Assembly (NCBI GenBank): GCA_963702755.1
Contig: CAVPDZ010000012.1
Span: 62,001-126,000, forward strand
DNA: 64,000 bases
Direction of reading: 5' to 3'
DNA from: JAJPKK01 sp963702755
Lineage (GTDB): Bacteria > Pseudomonadota > Alphaproteobacteria > Rhizobiales > Xanthobacteraceae
In this document: positions 47,639 through 57,270 of the stretch, in pieces
Numbering within the stretch: the stretch's first letter is position 1
Layout of the letters: every line of letters starts with the position of its first letter
Made by a program: the position numbers and the translations under genes
The notes under the pieces: model-generated
The model's database searches: none
What the model was told of the DNA's origin: nothing
What the model saw: only the letters and a program-made list of their open reading frames with translations

Positions 47639-48352
47639 TCATCCGGATGCAGGAAACCAGCGGTCCTGAAGACGCGTGAGCTCGCCGCGCGCCCGCAGCT
47701 TGTCGACGGCTTCGTCGATGGCGCTGCACAGATCGCCGTTGTCTTTCGCGACTGCGATCCCGAGTTGCTCGTGGGTCGGGACTTGGAGGGCGACACGCAG
47801 CTTGGCCCGGTCGCGGACCAGCCAGGAAATCACCGGGAAAAGCTTGATGATAAGCCCGACGCGTCCGGCCTCGAGGTCGGCGATCGCGTCCGCGATGCCA
47901 TGATACGGGTAGTATTTGATCCCGGCGATCGCGCCTTCTGCCAGCAGACGCCGCGCCACGATGTCGGAGGTGTTTCCCGATTGAATGGCCGCGGTCAGGC
48001 CGCGCAGATCCGCCGTCGTCGCGACCTGCGGCGAGATTTCGCGATTGACCGCGACCCCCTGATTGAATTCGAGATAAGGTTTTGAAAATCGCACGATCCC
48101 GGAGCGTTCGGGCGTGATGGTCGTGCCGGAAATGACGACATCGCAGGTGCGCCTCGCGAGGCCGTTGAAGATCCCGTTGAAATCGTCGCCGTCGTAACGC
48201 GTTGGCCGCAGCGAAAGCCCGAGTTCCCCGCAAATCGCTTGCATCAGCTCGACATCAAATCCGGTCGCCTTCACGTCCTTCATGATGTCGAAGGGCGGAT
48301 CGGGATAGGCCGATGCCACAACCAGAACGCCTGGGGTGATCGTCAGCGGCAT
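47639..48352 (-). CDS. family 3 (GlnH-like) solute-binding protein without visible signal peptide
   Basis: 237 residues from ATG 48352 (MPLTITPGVLVVASAYPDPPFD). Type II periplasmic-binding-protein fold of the amino-acid family: YDGDDFNGIFNGLARRTCDVVISGTTITPER, FSKPYLEFNQGVAVN, and the second lobe with AIQSGNTSDIVARRLL. No export signal is seen: the longer in-frame reading (from 48406) only reads through a tandem repeat. Either a signal is missing through error or it is a cytoplasmic or regulatory member. It lies 38 bases after the MmgE/PrpD gene on the same strand. Confidence 0.85.
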   Translation of the reverse strand: MPLTITPGVLVVASAYPDPPFDIMKDVKATGFDVELMQAICGELGLSLRPTRYDGDDFNGIFNGLARRTCDVVISGTTITPERSGIVRFSKPYLEFNQGVAVNREISPQVATTADLRGLTAAIQSGNTSDIVARRLLAEGAIAGIKYYPYHGIADAIADLEAGRVGLIIKLFPVISWLVRDRAKLRVALQVPTHEQLGIAVAKDNGDLCSAIDEAVDKLRARGELTRLQDRWFPASG

Positions 48353-48357
48353 ACGAT

Positions 48358-48404
48358 GATTACACTTGAGCCGATCACACGTTGAGCCAATTACACGTTG
48401 AGCC
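48358..48404. repeat. three imperfect 16-bp tandem repeats at the mmgE/PrpD stop codon
   Basis: Units GATTACACTTGAGCC, GATCACACGTTGAGCC and AATTACACGTTGAGCC lie head to tail. The third contains the TAA stop (48393-48391) of the MmgE/PrpD gene with its last codons (WLNV). The other two extend into the 38-base space before the next gene. This looks like slippage duplication of the gene's 3' end. Confidence 0.85.
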
Positions 48405-49881
48405 AATCGAGGCTCGGCTCGTTTTCGATGGCTTGCAGGCGCTCGAACAATGGCGCCATGCGATCTTGTCCGAGCCGCTGGGTCAACAGCAGGAATTTTT
48501 GGCGCAGTTCCGGCCGATCGAGCGGCCGTTCCGGCGTGCCCTTGAAGCTCGTGACGCGGCGCGACAGCTCCCGCCCATCCTTCAGCTTGATCGTGACGGT
48601 CGCGGCGAGATCGCGGCGATCCTGGCCAGGCACGATCGTCATGCGGGTGCGGGCGGCGAGATCGAGAATGGCGCGGTCATGGACAGCGCTGTCGTCAAAC
48701 GAGCGCGGGTCGACCGGATCGCGATAGAACGACAGCGCGACGCTGAACGGAATCGAGTACTGCGCCAGCATCATGTCGGGGGGCGCGGGGATGTTGTTGG
48801 TCTTGGCCATCCGCTCGTTGCCGGCAATCATGATCTCCGCGACGTCGGCGGCAACGAACTTGTGCTCGTTGCGCAAATCGAGGGTCGCCTCGACCGGATT
48901 GTGCGCCGTGATGTGGCAGGCGTAGCGCTTGAGCATGATGTCCTGGATGAACCACGTCGTACCGAGGCCGCGGACCAGCTCGGCCGTATCCCAATCATTG
49001 CAGAACACGCGCAGGAAGCCGTAATCGCCTTCGAGAACGCTCGACGGTCCGGTGAAGCCTTCCCCGGCGAGGCTCGCCGCGAGGATGCCGCCTTCTGCCG
49101 CGCGTCCCATGTGCAGCCGCTTCACCATGGCGCCGTTGCCGGCGTGGGCGAACTCCAGGAGCCCGCCCGCGCAAGAGCCGGCAACGCCGAGCGCGTTCGT
49201 CATCCGCGCGGCATCTAACCCCATCAGGCGGCCCGTGGCCGTCGCCGCGCCGAACGGGCCGGTCGTACCGGGCGCATGAAAGCCGCGCGCCTCGTTGGAA
49301 TGCTTGGTCGCGTGCCCGATCCGGAACATGACCTCGTTGCCGGCGACGAATGCGGTGAGGAGGTCGCGGCCGGACAGCTTGCGATCCTGGGCGACCGCAA
49401 GCGCCGCCGTGAACACGGTCGCGCCCGGATGCGAGCCGCTGTCCGGCTTGGTCAGGCTGTCGAGTTCGAAGGCATGGGTCATGGCGCCGTTCGCGAGCGC
49501 GGCCGCGCCCGGATGCACCGGAGCCCCGCCGGAGCCGAGAATGCTGCTCGCGCCCGGCGGACTGTTCTGCCGGGCATAGGCGATGATCATCTTGCTCCAC
49601 GGCAGTTCGGCCCCGAAGATGATCGCGCCTACGGTGTCGCAGATGCAGTCCTTAGAGCGTTGGACGACGGCGGGAGGCAGGTCTTCGTAGCGCAGCGCCG
49701 CCGCGAAGGCGGCGAGCCGCTCGGTCTCGTGGTGGGTCGGTGCGTGTTCGGCCGCATGCGAGGTTTCGGCTGCGGAGCCCGCTGCCGCGAACAGCGTCGG
49801 CGCGAGTGGAGCACTCCCTGCGACCGCCATCCGCTTGAGGAAGCTGCGGCGACCCAAACCTTCGTCCGTGGCACTCGTCAT
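48391..49881 (-). CDS. MmgE/PrpD family protein with Tat signal
   Basis: 496 residues, intact. A twin-arginine signal (GRRSFLKRMAVAGSAPLAPTLFAAAG) precedes an MmgE/PrpD fold: RSKDCICDTVGAIIFGA, GAMTHAFELDSLTKPDSGSHPGATVFTAALAVAQ, GGLLEFAHAGNGAMVKRLHMGRAAEGGILAASLA and YACHITAHNPVEA. The family includes 2-methylcitrate and cis-aconitate-type dehydratases/epimerases, usually cytoplasmic; a Tat-tagged form is unusual. The divergent neighbour is a Tat-tagged amine oxidase, so both may act on the same periplasmic substrate. The reaction cannot be specified. Confidence 0.88.
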   Translation of the reverse strand: MTSATDEGLGRRSFLKRMAVAGSAPLAPTLFAAAGSAAETSHAAEHAPTHHETERLAAFAAALRYEDLPPAVVQRSKDCICDTVGAIIFGAELPWSKMIIAYARQNSPPGASSILGSGGAPVHPGAAALANGAMTHAFELDSLTKPDSGSHPGATVFTAALAVAQDRKLSGRDLLTAFVAGNEVMFRIGHATKHSNEARGFHAPGTTGPFGAATATGRLMGLDAARMTNALGVAGSCAGGLLEFAHAGNGAMVKRLHMGRAAEGGILAASLAGEGFTGPSSVLEGDYGFLRVFCNDWDTAELVRGLGTTWFIQDIMLKRYACHITAHNPVEATLDLRNEHKFVAADVAEIMIAGNERMAKTNNIPAPPDMMLAQYSIPFSVALSFYRDPVDPRSFDDSAVHDRAILDLAARTRMTIVPGQDRRDLAATVTIKLKDGRELSRRVTSFKGTPERPLDRPELRQKFLLLTQRLGQDRMAPLFERLQAIENEPSLDWLNV

Positions 49882-50055
49882 TCCATCCTCCCGAAATCCT
49901 CAGGCGACCTTGCCCGCTTTTTGCATTCACTGTGCCGGTCGACATCTGCGTGGTCAACAGCGGTCCCGCAGCGCCCGGATAACGGGCGGCAACAAGGATT
50001 GATCCGATCACGTGACGCAGCGCATGATAGGCTCGGATGGCACCGCGGAGGGATG

Positions 50056-51616
50056 ATGGGCACACGGCGAGATTTCCTGCGGCAGGTCGGCAGCATCGGC
50101 GGATACCGCGCGACCTATCTCACCATGCAAGCCATGGGCCTGGCTGGCACCACCGCATTCGCGGAGCCGCTCACGCTCGAAAAGGGCGAGGCGCCGCACG
50201 GCACCAAGGTCATCATCCTCGGCGCCGGCGTTGCCGGCCTCTCCGCTGCCTACGAACTCGGCAAGGCCGGCTATGACTGCACCGTGCTCGAAGCGCGCGA
50301 CCGGGTCGGCGGGCGCAACTGGACGATCCGTCGCGGCACCAAGCTCGAGATGACCGACGGCACGCGCCAAGCTCTGCGAATTCGATCCCGACATGTACTG
50401 GAACTCCGGCCCGGCGCGCATTCCGAGCGCACACCAGGCGGTGCTCGGCTATTGCCGCGACCTCGGCGTTCCTCTCGAAGTCGAGGTCAACACCAGCCGC
50501 GACGCCCGTCTGTTCAATCCGGCCGTCAACGGCGGCAAGACCATCGAGATGCGCCAGGCCCACAACGACGTGCGCGGCGCAGTTTCCGAGCTTCTTGGCA
50601 AGGCGATCAATCGCGGCGCGCTTGATGAAGAGCTGTCGAGCCATGACAAGGAACGCATGCTGGCGTTCCTGCGCGCCTATGGCGACCTGACCCCCGACTT
50701 CAAGTTCAAGGGAACGTCGCGGTCCGGCTACAAGGTGCTGCCGGGCGCGGGCGAAGACGCCGGAGACCCGCGCGATCCGATTGCGCTCGGCACCTTCCTC
50801 GATGTCGAGCTGTGGAATGCCATCCTGTTCGAGGAGGTGTTCGACTTCCAGGCCACCATGTTCCAGCCGGTCGGCGGCATGGATCGCATCCCGGCGGCCT
50901 TCGCAAAGAAGCTCGGGTCGACGGTGCGCCTCGCGAGCGAGGTCACCGCGATCAAGCGGCGCAACAACGGCGTAAGCATTACCTACACCGACAAGCGCTC
51001 CGGCAAACAGCACGCGATCGACGGCGCCTACTGCCTGGTGACGATCCCGCTCAAGGTGCTGGAGCCGATCGAAAATGACTTTTCCGCCGCGCATCGTGCA
51101 GCGATCCACGACATCGAATATGGCAATGCCATCAAGATCGCGTGGCAGTCGCGGCAATTCTGGGAGATGGATGACCACATCTACGGCGGCATTTCCTGGG
51201 TGAAGGGCCCGACGGCGCTCGTGTGGTATCCGAGCGACCGGCTGTTCTCGCCAAAGGGGATTCTGCTCGGCGCGTATGTCGGCCGCGGCAATGTCGATGC
51301 GCTCGCCTCAAAATCGCTGCGCGAGCAGTTCGAACTGAGCCGCGCTGCGGTCGAGGGACTGCACCCAGGCCACGGCCATGAGCTTGAAAAGCCGATGTCG
51401 ATCGTGTGGTCCAAGGTGCCCTACAGCCTCGGCATCGCGGCGCGCTATGCGACCGACCAGGACGCCAACTACGCGGTGCTGAGCGAGCCGGACGGGCCAT
51501 TCTATTTTGCCGGCGAGCACCTGAGCCATGTGGGCGCATGGCAAGAAGGCGCCATTCTTGCCGCCCGCCGCGCCATCAACATGCTGGACAAGCGGCGCCG
51601 CACCGAACACGCGTGA
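50056..51616 (+). CDS. Tat-exported flavin monoamine oxidase family protein (one frameshift)
   Basis: About 519 residues from ATG 50056, placed by GGAGGG upstream (ATG 50053 is too close). Twin-arginine start MGTRRDFLRQVGSIGG, then the FAD motif KVIILGAGVAGLSAAYELGKAGYDCTVLEARDRVGGRNWTIRRG. One extra A at 50369-50370 breaks the frame between MTDGTRQ and LCEFDPDMYWNSGPARIP. The C-terminal FAD stretch is PFYFAGEHLSHVGAWQEGAILAARRA. Family PF01593 oxidises amines or amino acids with H2O2 production. Substrate unknown. Confidence 0.9.
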
Positions 51617-51671
51617 TTGACGTTTTAGGCGCGCCGCGCATGCGCGCAGCCGTCTGCGGTGCGCGCCCCGG

Positions 51672-52541
51672 CTATCGCAAGAAGGCGTAGCGGAAACGCT
51701 CGCCGTCCGCTTCGACCCGACCCACGGTCGGATGCGGAAAATGGACCGGGACCACCAGGGTGTCGGTACCGGCGACAGCGCCGAGGAAACGGCGGCGCGT
51801 GCGTGCCGCTTCCGCTTTGTCCCAGTCGAAGATCGTCGACCAATCGGGCTCGCGACATTGCAGCGCGTGATGCATCAGGTCGCCGGTGATCACCGCGTGC
51901 CGCCCGCCGGAGCGGATATGAACGCAGCAGTGACACGGCGAATGGCCCGGCGTCGGCTCCAGGCGAAACGTATTGTCGAGCTCGAAGTCGTCATCGACCA
52001 GCAGCGCCTGGCCGGCGGCCACCACGGGCTCGCAATTGTAGCGCCACACATTGCCGGGCGGATTGTCACCGCGCTTCGTCGCCTCTTCCCACGCGGCGTA
52101 TTCGCGCCGATGGAAGATGTATTTCGCCTTCGGAAACGTCGGCACCCAACGGCCGTCGCGCAGCACGGTGTTCCAGCCGCAATGATCGATATGGAGGTGC
52201 GTGCAGAAGACGTAGTCGATGTCCTCGAACCGAAGGCCCGCGGCGCGGAAACCGTCGAGCCAAGGCGCCTTGGGGAAATCCATCGGCGCGGGGTAACCCT
52301 TGTCCTCGCCGGTGCAGGTGTCCACCAGGATGATGTGCCGCGGCGTCTTCACCACGAAGGTCTGGTAGGTGATGACGATGCGGTCGGATGCGGGGTCGTA
52401 AACGAAGGGCTCGAGGGCGGCGAGGTGCCGCTTGCCGATCTCGGGATCGTAGGCCGGAAACATATCGGCGGGCCGTCGCCACGGTCCGTCCCGCTCGACG
52501 ATGTTGGTGATGGTGACATCGCCGATCTCAAGCTTGTTCAT
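51672..52541 (-). CDS. metallo-beta-lactamase-fold hydrolase (lactonase-like)
   Basis: 289 residues from ATG 52541 (MNKLEIGDVTITNIVERDGPW). Cytoplasmic. Metal site: FCTHLHIDHCGWN (HxHxDH), later LEPTPGHSPCHCCVHI and VITGDLMHHALQ, ending VVPVHFPHPTVGR. This arrangement is the quorum-quenching-lactonase/alkylsulfatase-like subgroup of MBL-fold enzymes; no signal peptide. Same orientation as the next gene on that strand but separated by a palindrome. Substrate unknown. Confidence 0.9.
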   Translation of the reverse strand: MNKLEIGDVTITNIVERDGPWRRPADMFPAYDPEIGKRHLAALEPFVYDPASDRIVITYQTFVVKTPRHIILVDTCTGEDKGYPAPMDFPKAPWLDGFRAAGLRFEDIDYVFCTHLHIDHCGWNTVLRDGRWVPTFPKAKYIFHRREYAAWEEATKRGDNPPGNVWRYNCEPVVAAGQALLVDDDFELDNTFRLEPTPGHSPCHCCVHIRSGGRHAVITGDLMHHALQCREPDWSTIFDWDKAEAARTRRRFLGAVAGTDTLVVPVHFPHPTVGRVEADGERFRYAFLR

Positions 52542-52610
52542 GCCCTGCCCTCGCCTGCGCGTTTTGGGGCATTCTAACATCTTGTTCTGGTCGCGTGCTG
52601 GCGAAAACCA

Positions 52611-52680
52611 TGTAGGGCGCAATAGCGAAGCGTATTGCGCCGCTCAACGGCGGAATACGCTTCGCTATTCCGCCCTACAA
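52611..52680. repeat. palindromic repeat TGTAGGGCGCAATAGCGAAG type
   Basis: Near-perfect inverted repeat from TGTAGGGCGCAATAGCGAAG at 52611 to its complement TTCGCTATTCCGCCCTACAA at 52661-52680, with an internal alternation between GCAATA and GGAATA. The same family recurs at 59742-59831. Lies between two minus-strand genes. Confidence 0.9.
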
Positions 52681-52694
52681 CGACCACGCACCGT

Positions 52695-53255
52695 TCAACG
52701 AAGACCGTGCTTGCCGAGCATCTTCACGGTGCTTGCTTGCGGCCCCTTCTCGCCGGGCTCCTCGAAAAATGTCACGCGTGAACCGGGGGCAAGCTGCGCG
52801 AATGCGTCATTGAGGACGCTGTTGCGATGAAAGTAGATTTCGCGGCCGTCGTCGGTCTCCAGGAAGCCGAAGCCGGCACCGTCGATTTGCTTCACCGTCG
52901 CGATCGGCGGGCCGTCGTGGGATTTCACCAACCCGTTCATGCGCCGCGTGTGTTCCTGCAGGCGCCGGCGTGCGCGTTTGAAAGCATCGTTGATGGCGAT
53001 CGTCACGTCATCGCGGGTTTCGCCGGTGCGCGCGGTCCGCTTGATTTCGATATCGCGCCCACCCGGCAGGCCGAGGTGGATCTGGATGTCGTAGGCGCTG
53101 CCCTTGGGACGCTCGCTCGCGCACTTGATGCTGATCCGGCAAACGGTCATTCGGCCATAGCGCTCTTCAAGCACGGCAACGTGCTTGAGAACCGTGGCAC
53201 GCATGGCTTCGTTGGCGGTCAGGCCTTGAAATTCGATCTCGACCGGATTTTCCAT
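52695..53255 (-). CDS. HPF/RaiA ribosome-hibernation-like domain fused to a cold-shock domain
   Basis: 186 residues from ATG 53255 (MENPVEIEFQGLTANEAMR). The first about 115 residues follow the HPF/RaiA pattern (LEERYGRMTVCRISIKCASER, IQIHLGLPGGRDIEIKRTAR, DVTIAINDAFKRARRRLQEHTRR). The last 65 are a cold-shock domain (PPIATVKQIDGAGFGFLETDDGREIYFHRNSVL, SRVTFFEEPGEKGPQAST). Alphaproteobacteria are known to have such fusions. Probably a ribosome-binding stress factor; ligand RNA or ribosome binding is inferred. Confidence 0.88.
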   Translation of the reverse strand: MENPVEIEFQGLTANEAMRATVLKHVAVLEERYGRMTVCRISIKCASERPKGSAYDIQIHLGLPGGRDIEIKRTARTGETRDDVTIAINDAFKRARRRLQEHTRRMNGLVKSHDGPPIATVKQIDGAGFGFLETDDGREIYFHRNSVLNDAFAQLAPGSRVTFFEEPGEKGPQASTVKMLGKHGLR

Positions 53256-53471
53256 CGACGATCTCCGGGTTGCAGAGTCGGTCCAACAATCACTCATTCG
53301 CGCAAGACGGCACGCGAACACCTCCACGCCCTACTCGAGACCTAGGAAACACCCCGAGGCAGCACAAGATGCAACACTTTGCGCCGAAATTCGATGGTGG
53401 GACTTGATGTCGCCGCGGTGATGGTGGAATTTCGCGCGCCGGTACCGCTTCCCAGCATGAAGGAGGCCTTA

Positions 53472-54957
53472 ATGGCTAGGATCCCGGGTCGACTTCGGCC
53501 CTTGACCGGGAAGCTGCGCCGCCTGCTCCACTGCCTCGCAACTTCGGGCGCAGTTGCCGTGCTCGGCGCGGTGCTTGCCGCTGCGAGCGGGAGCTTTTTG
53601 CTCGGCCCGACCTGCCGCAGCAGGCGCGGAAGTTCCAGCGCATGCGACCAGCTTTGCCGACATGGTCGAGCGGGTGAAGCCCGCCGTGATTTCCGTCAGC
53701 GTCAAGTTCGCGCCGCCGAAGAGCACCCGGAACGGCGAGGCGCCTGAAGCGTCCCTCGATCGCTTCCTGCGCCGTTACGGCGCGCCGAACGGTGGTTCCA
53801 GTTCGCCCCCGCGCCGCCCGACCGTAACCGGTCAGGGGTCCGGCTTTTTCATTTCGGCCGATGGGTTCGCGGTCACGAATTTCCACGTCGTCGACAAAGC
53901 CGATTACGTCGGCGTCACCACCGACGATGGCCGCGTGCTCACCGCCACGGTGGTCGGCGCCGATCAACGGTCCGACATCGCAGTGATCAAGGTGGACGGC
54001 GGCGATTTCCCGTTCGTGCAATTCGCCAACGCAAGCCCGCAAGTCGGCGATTGGGTCATCGCGGTCGGCAACCCGTTCGGCCTCGGTGGCACCGTCACCG
54101 CCGGCATCGTGTCGGCGCGCGGCCGCGCCATCGGCACCGGTGCCTATGATGACCTCATCCAGATCGACGCCGCGGTCAATCGCGGCAACTCCGGCGGTCC
54201 GACCTTCGATATCGAAGGCAACGTGATCGGCGTCAACACTGCGATCGTCTCGCCGACCGGCGGCTCGGTCGGCATCGCGTTCGCGATCCCCGCGGAAGAC
54301 ATCAAGGGGGTCATCAATCAGCTTCGCGACAATGGCAAAGTGATCCGCGGCTGGATCGGCGTCAGGATGCAGGACGTCAACCGCGATCTCGCCGAGGAAC
54401 TTGGCCTCGCGACAACTCGCGGCGCGCTCGTCGCCGAGCCGGAGGCGAATGGACCCGCCGCCAAGGCCGGCCTCGCGCCCGGCGATGTCATCACCGCGAT
54501 CGAGGACAAGCCGGTGACGGATTCCCGCGAAGCCGCCCGCACCGTCAGCGGCCTTCCACCGGGCACCGCCGCCAAATTCGCAATCACGCGTAACGGCCAG
54601 CAGACGACGATCGCGATCGTGCTCGGCACCATGCCCGAGAAGCACGAGGCGAGCCCCGGTCCGGCTGCACCGAAGCAGAAGGGCACGAGCGTGCCCAAGC
54701 TCGGCGCGAGCGTCGCGCCGCAGACAAGTCGCGGCGGCGCAGTGATCACCGATCTCGAACCTGGCGGAGTGGCCTCGGATCAAGGTTTGCGGGTCGGCGA
54801 CGTCATCGTCGAGGCGGCCGGCCAGAAGATCGGCAATGCCGGCGACCTTCGCAGCGCCATCGAGGTTGCCCAGAAGTCAGGTCGGCGCGCCGTGCTGCTG
54901 CGGGTGCGATCGGCCGAAGGGCTTAAATTCATCACCGTTCCGCTGGGGCGGGTTTAG
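53472..54957 (+). CDS. DegP/HtrA-type periplasmic serine protease (frameshift in signal/mature junction)
   Basis: About 494 residues from ATG 53472. A signal segment (LRRLLHCLATSGAVAVLGAVLAAASG) precedes the mature protein. One extra base near 53606-53611 separates the signal region from SFADMVERVKPAVISVSVKF. The catalytic triad is intact: His in TNFHVVDKADYVG, Asp in ADQRSDIAVIKV, Ser in VNRGNSGGPTFD. Two PDZ domains follow (RGWIGVRMQDVNRDLAEELG and GGVASDQGLRVGDVIVEAA). This is the common DegP/MucD type for envelope quality control. A 12-bp perfect palindrome follows 35 bases after the stop. Confidence 0.92.
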
Positions 54958-54991
54958 GATGGATTTTCAACTACTCGAAGCCCCTGACGCT

Positions 54992-55022
54992 GTCATCGCC
55001 CGGCGTCAAGCCGGGCGATGAC
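54992..55022. terminator. perfect 12-bp inverted repeat downstream of the DegP gene
   Basis: GTCATCGCCCGG-CGTCAAG-CCGGGCGATGAC forms a stable hairpin of 12 bp with a 7-base loop, 35 bases after the protease stop and 86 before the stop of the convergent gene. There is no run of T, so intrinsic termination is not certain; it may be another copy of a short palindromic repeat (a related GTCCGGTCAAGCCGGACGATGAC is at about 61606-61628). Confidence 0.5.
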
Positions 55023-55108
55023 GATGCTAGAAGACGCATGTTGGAGCAGCAACAGCCAGCGTTTGCCGCGCGCCCCGGAACGACTGATCCATGCTGCGAA
55101 CCCGCCCG

Positions 55109-56483
55109 TCAACTCGCCTTTGCGCTTGAGGCAAGTTTCGCGGCGAGGTGCTGCTTGCCGGCCATCAGATCGTCGACCAGCGCCTCAAGCTTGGACGTGT
55201 CCTGATTCGCGGTTTTGCGGGCAGCAGCAATCATTTTCAGGTTGTTTGCGGTGGTGTCGGCTTCCCAGGTTTCGCGCATCGCCACGACCGCGTCGTCCAA
55301 CGCCGTTTGCGCGCGCTTCCAATCGTTCTGCATCACCGCGAGTTCGAGGATGGTGGCGTGATCCCAATAGTCGCCCTTGCGCGCCGCGATACGCCGCTCG
55401 ACGGCGTAGCGCACGACCGGCGCGAGATTGGCAATGTCGGGGTTGGTGGGATCCTCGATCATCATCAACGTCACCAGATTGACGCCGGGATAGGCGTCGC
55501 GCCAATCGGCTTCAAAGCCTAACCGATACGCTTCGATCGCCTGCCGCAGGTTGCCGCGCGCCGCCGGCCCGGACCCCGCCTTGAGCGCGGCCTGCCAGCG
55601 GTCCTTGTAAACGCGGCCCAACAGCCCATAGGTTTCGCTCGACGGCCCGCGCTGCGCGATGATGTCCTTGAGCACCTGCTCGGCTTCGTCGCTCCGGCCA
55701 AGGCGATTGAGCGCGAACGCGTATTGCTCGCGCACCATGACACTCTGCGCGAGGACCGGGTCCATCTGCTTGCAGAGGTCGACCATCCGCTGCCATTCGC
55801 CGATCGCCCGATACGACAGAAACAAATCCGTCGTCACGCTCATCGCGGTCACTTTGATTTCGCCGAGTTCGGCGCGCACGGCATCAACGGCCGCAACGCC
55901 TTGCCCGCGTGCGTCGCGCAGCTTGTCCTTCACCGCCTGCGCGATCGCGACCTGTTCTCGGAAAACGTCGGTCTTGGTGTGGTCGACCGGCGGCGGTGGC
56001 GTACCCTGGAGGAGTTGATAAAAAGGACTGTCGGTCGCTCGGTTCTTCACGCAGTAAATCAGCGCATCCCTGACGTCGCCCGCAGCCTTGACGGCGTCTT
56101 TCGGACGTCCGTTCGAAATCAAGTTCGTAGAGCAACGCACGGGTGTTTCCGAGATCGAACGGCAGCCGACTTCCGGCAGCGGTCATCAAGACAGTGGACT
56201 GGGGTAAGGCGGCGTGACGAATCCCGAGCTCGTAATAGACGTTCGCATTCAAGATCGTGAGATCGGCAACCGCGAATTCGGCCATCAGCAGCCGCTCGTA
56301 CATGAGCTTGTGGATGATGCCGGAGCTCATCTCCTCGTCGGCGCGCACACCGGTGAGCCCGGCGGCCTCGACCGCCGGCGCAATGATCTTCTGGAACACC
56401 GCATCGAAGTCGATGACGTGGCCGGCCGCGTCGGGCTTCTGCCCGAACGGCATGATGACGAAGCATACGGAACGGGCTTGCAT
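55109..56483 (-). CDS. deoxyribosyltransferase-like (DRHyd/TIR-like) domain with TPR/TRAFs-binding region (one frameshift)
   Basis: About 457 residues. Residues 1-100: CFVIMPFGQKPDAAGHVIDF, VRADEEMSSGIIHKLMYERL, and LTILNANVYYELGIRHAAL, a nucleoside-deoxyribosyltransferase-like fold with Glu85 in YYELG at the position of the family's catalytic Glu. After about residue 125 the chain is helical and TPR-like (WQRMVDLCKQMDPVLAQSVM, EQYAFALNRLGRSDEAEQVLKDI, GLLGRVYKDRWQAALKAG), resembling the DUF4071/TRAFs-binding region of animal ASK kinases. One extra base at 56109-56113 splits the two parts. Cytoplasmic, no signal. Related bacterial proteins are proposed to be sensors or effectors in conflict systems; that role here is inference. 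Confidence 0.8.
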
Positions 56484-56652
56484 GTCGGGCCTCGTATTCG
56501 CCGCCCGGCCTCGCGATGGAAGCCATCCGCCACTATGGCGGCTTTTTCAGCCAATGTAAGGCCGCGCGGTGCAATGGTCTTTCGCTGCGGATGGCGCGCG
56601 GTGTATCCTGCTGGCGCAAAAAGGCGCGCGCGCCCATCCCTGGAGGAACAAG

Positions 56653-57255
56653 ATGAACACAATACGGATTTTGGCGGTTGCGGCTTGCGCCGCGGCGCTG
56701 ACGATCTCGACGGCCTCGGCACAGACCCAACGGCTGCGTGGTACAGTCGAGAAAATCGACGGCAACACCTTGCTGATCAAGACGCCCGATGGCGGGGCGG
56801 CGACGCTCACGCTCGCGGACAACGCCTTAGTCGTCGGCGTCGAAAAAGCGTCGATCTCGGACATCAAGGAAGGCTCCTACATCGGCAGCGGAGCGATGCC
56901 GCAGGCCGACGGCACCCAGAAGGCGCTCGAGGTTCACATCTTCGCCGAATCGCAGCGCGGCACCGGCGATGGCCACCGGCCGTGGGACGGCGCACCCAAC
57001 AGCACCATGACGAACGGCGCGGTCGGCCAAGCCGTCAGCGGCGTCGATGGTCCGGTGATCACCGTGAAATACAAGGACGGCGAGAAGAAAATCATCGTCG
57101 GGCCGAGCGTGCCGATCGTCCGCTACGAGATCGGCAACAAGAGCGAGATCAAGCCCGGCGTCGCCATCAGCGTCGTCGCGGCTGCGAAGAAGCCGGACGG
57201 CACCTTTGGTGCGGCGCGCATCAATGTCGGCCGCAACGGCGTCGTCCCGATGTGA
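56653..57255 (+). CDS. periplasmic protein, DUF5666-like beta barrel
   Basis: 200 residues from ATG 56653, with GGAGG upstream. Signal peptide (LAVAACAAALTISTASA, then QTQRLRGTVEKIDGN). The mature part has repeated OB-like beta segments (TLLIKTPDGGAATLTLAD, PVITVKYKDGEKKIIVGPSVPIVRYEIG) that resemble DUF5666-type proteins. Many databases label such proteins metal ABC permease by error; nothing here is membrane-spanning. Function unknown. Separated from the cupin gene by a pair of palindromic repeats. Confidence 0.82.
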   Translation: MNTIRILAVAACAAALTISTASAQTQRLRGTVEKIDGNTLLIKTPDGGAATLTLADNALVVGVEKASISDIKEGSYIGSGAMPQADGTQKALEVHIFAESQRGTGDGHRPWDGAPNSTMTNGAVGQAVSGVDGPVITVKYKDGEKKIIVGPSVPIVRYEIGNKSEIKPGVAISVVAAAKKPDGTFGAARINVGRNGVVPM

Positions 57256-57270
57256 AGTAGATCAGCAGCG

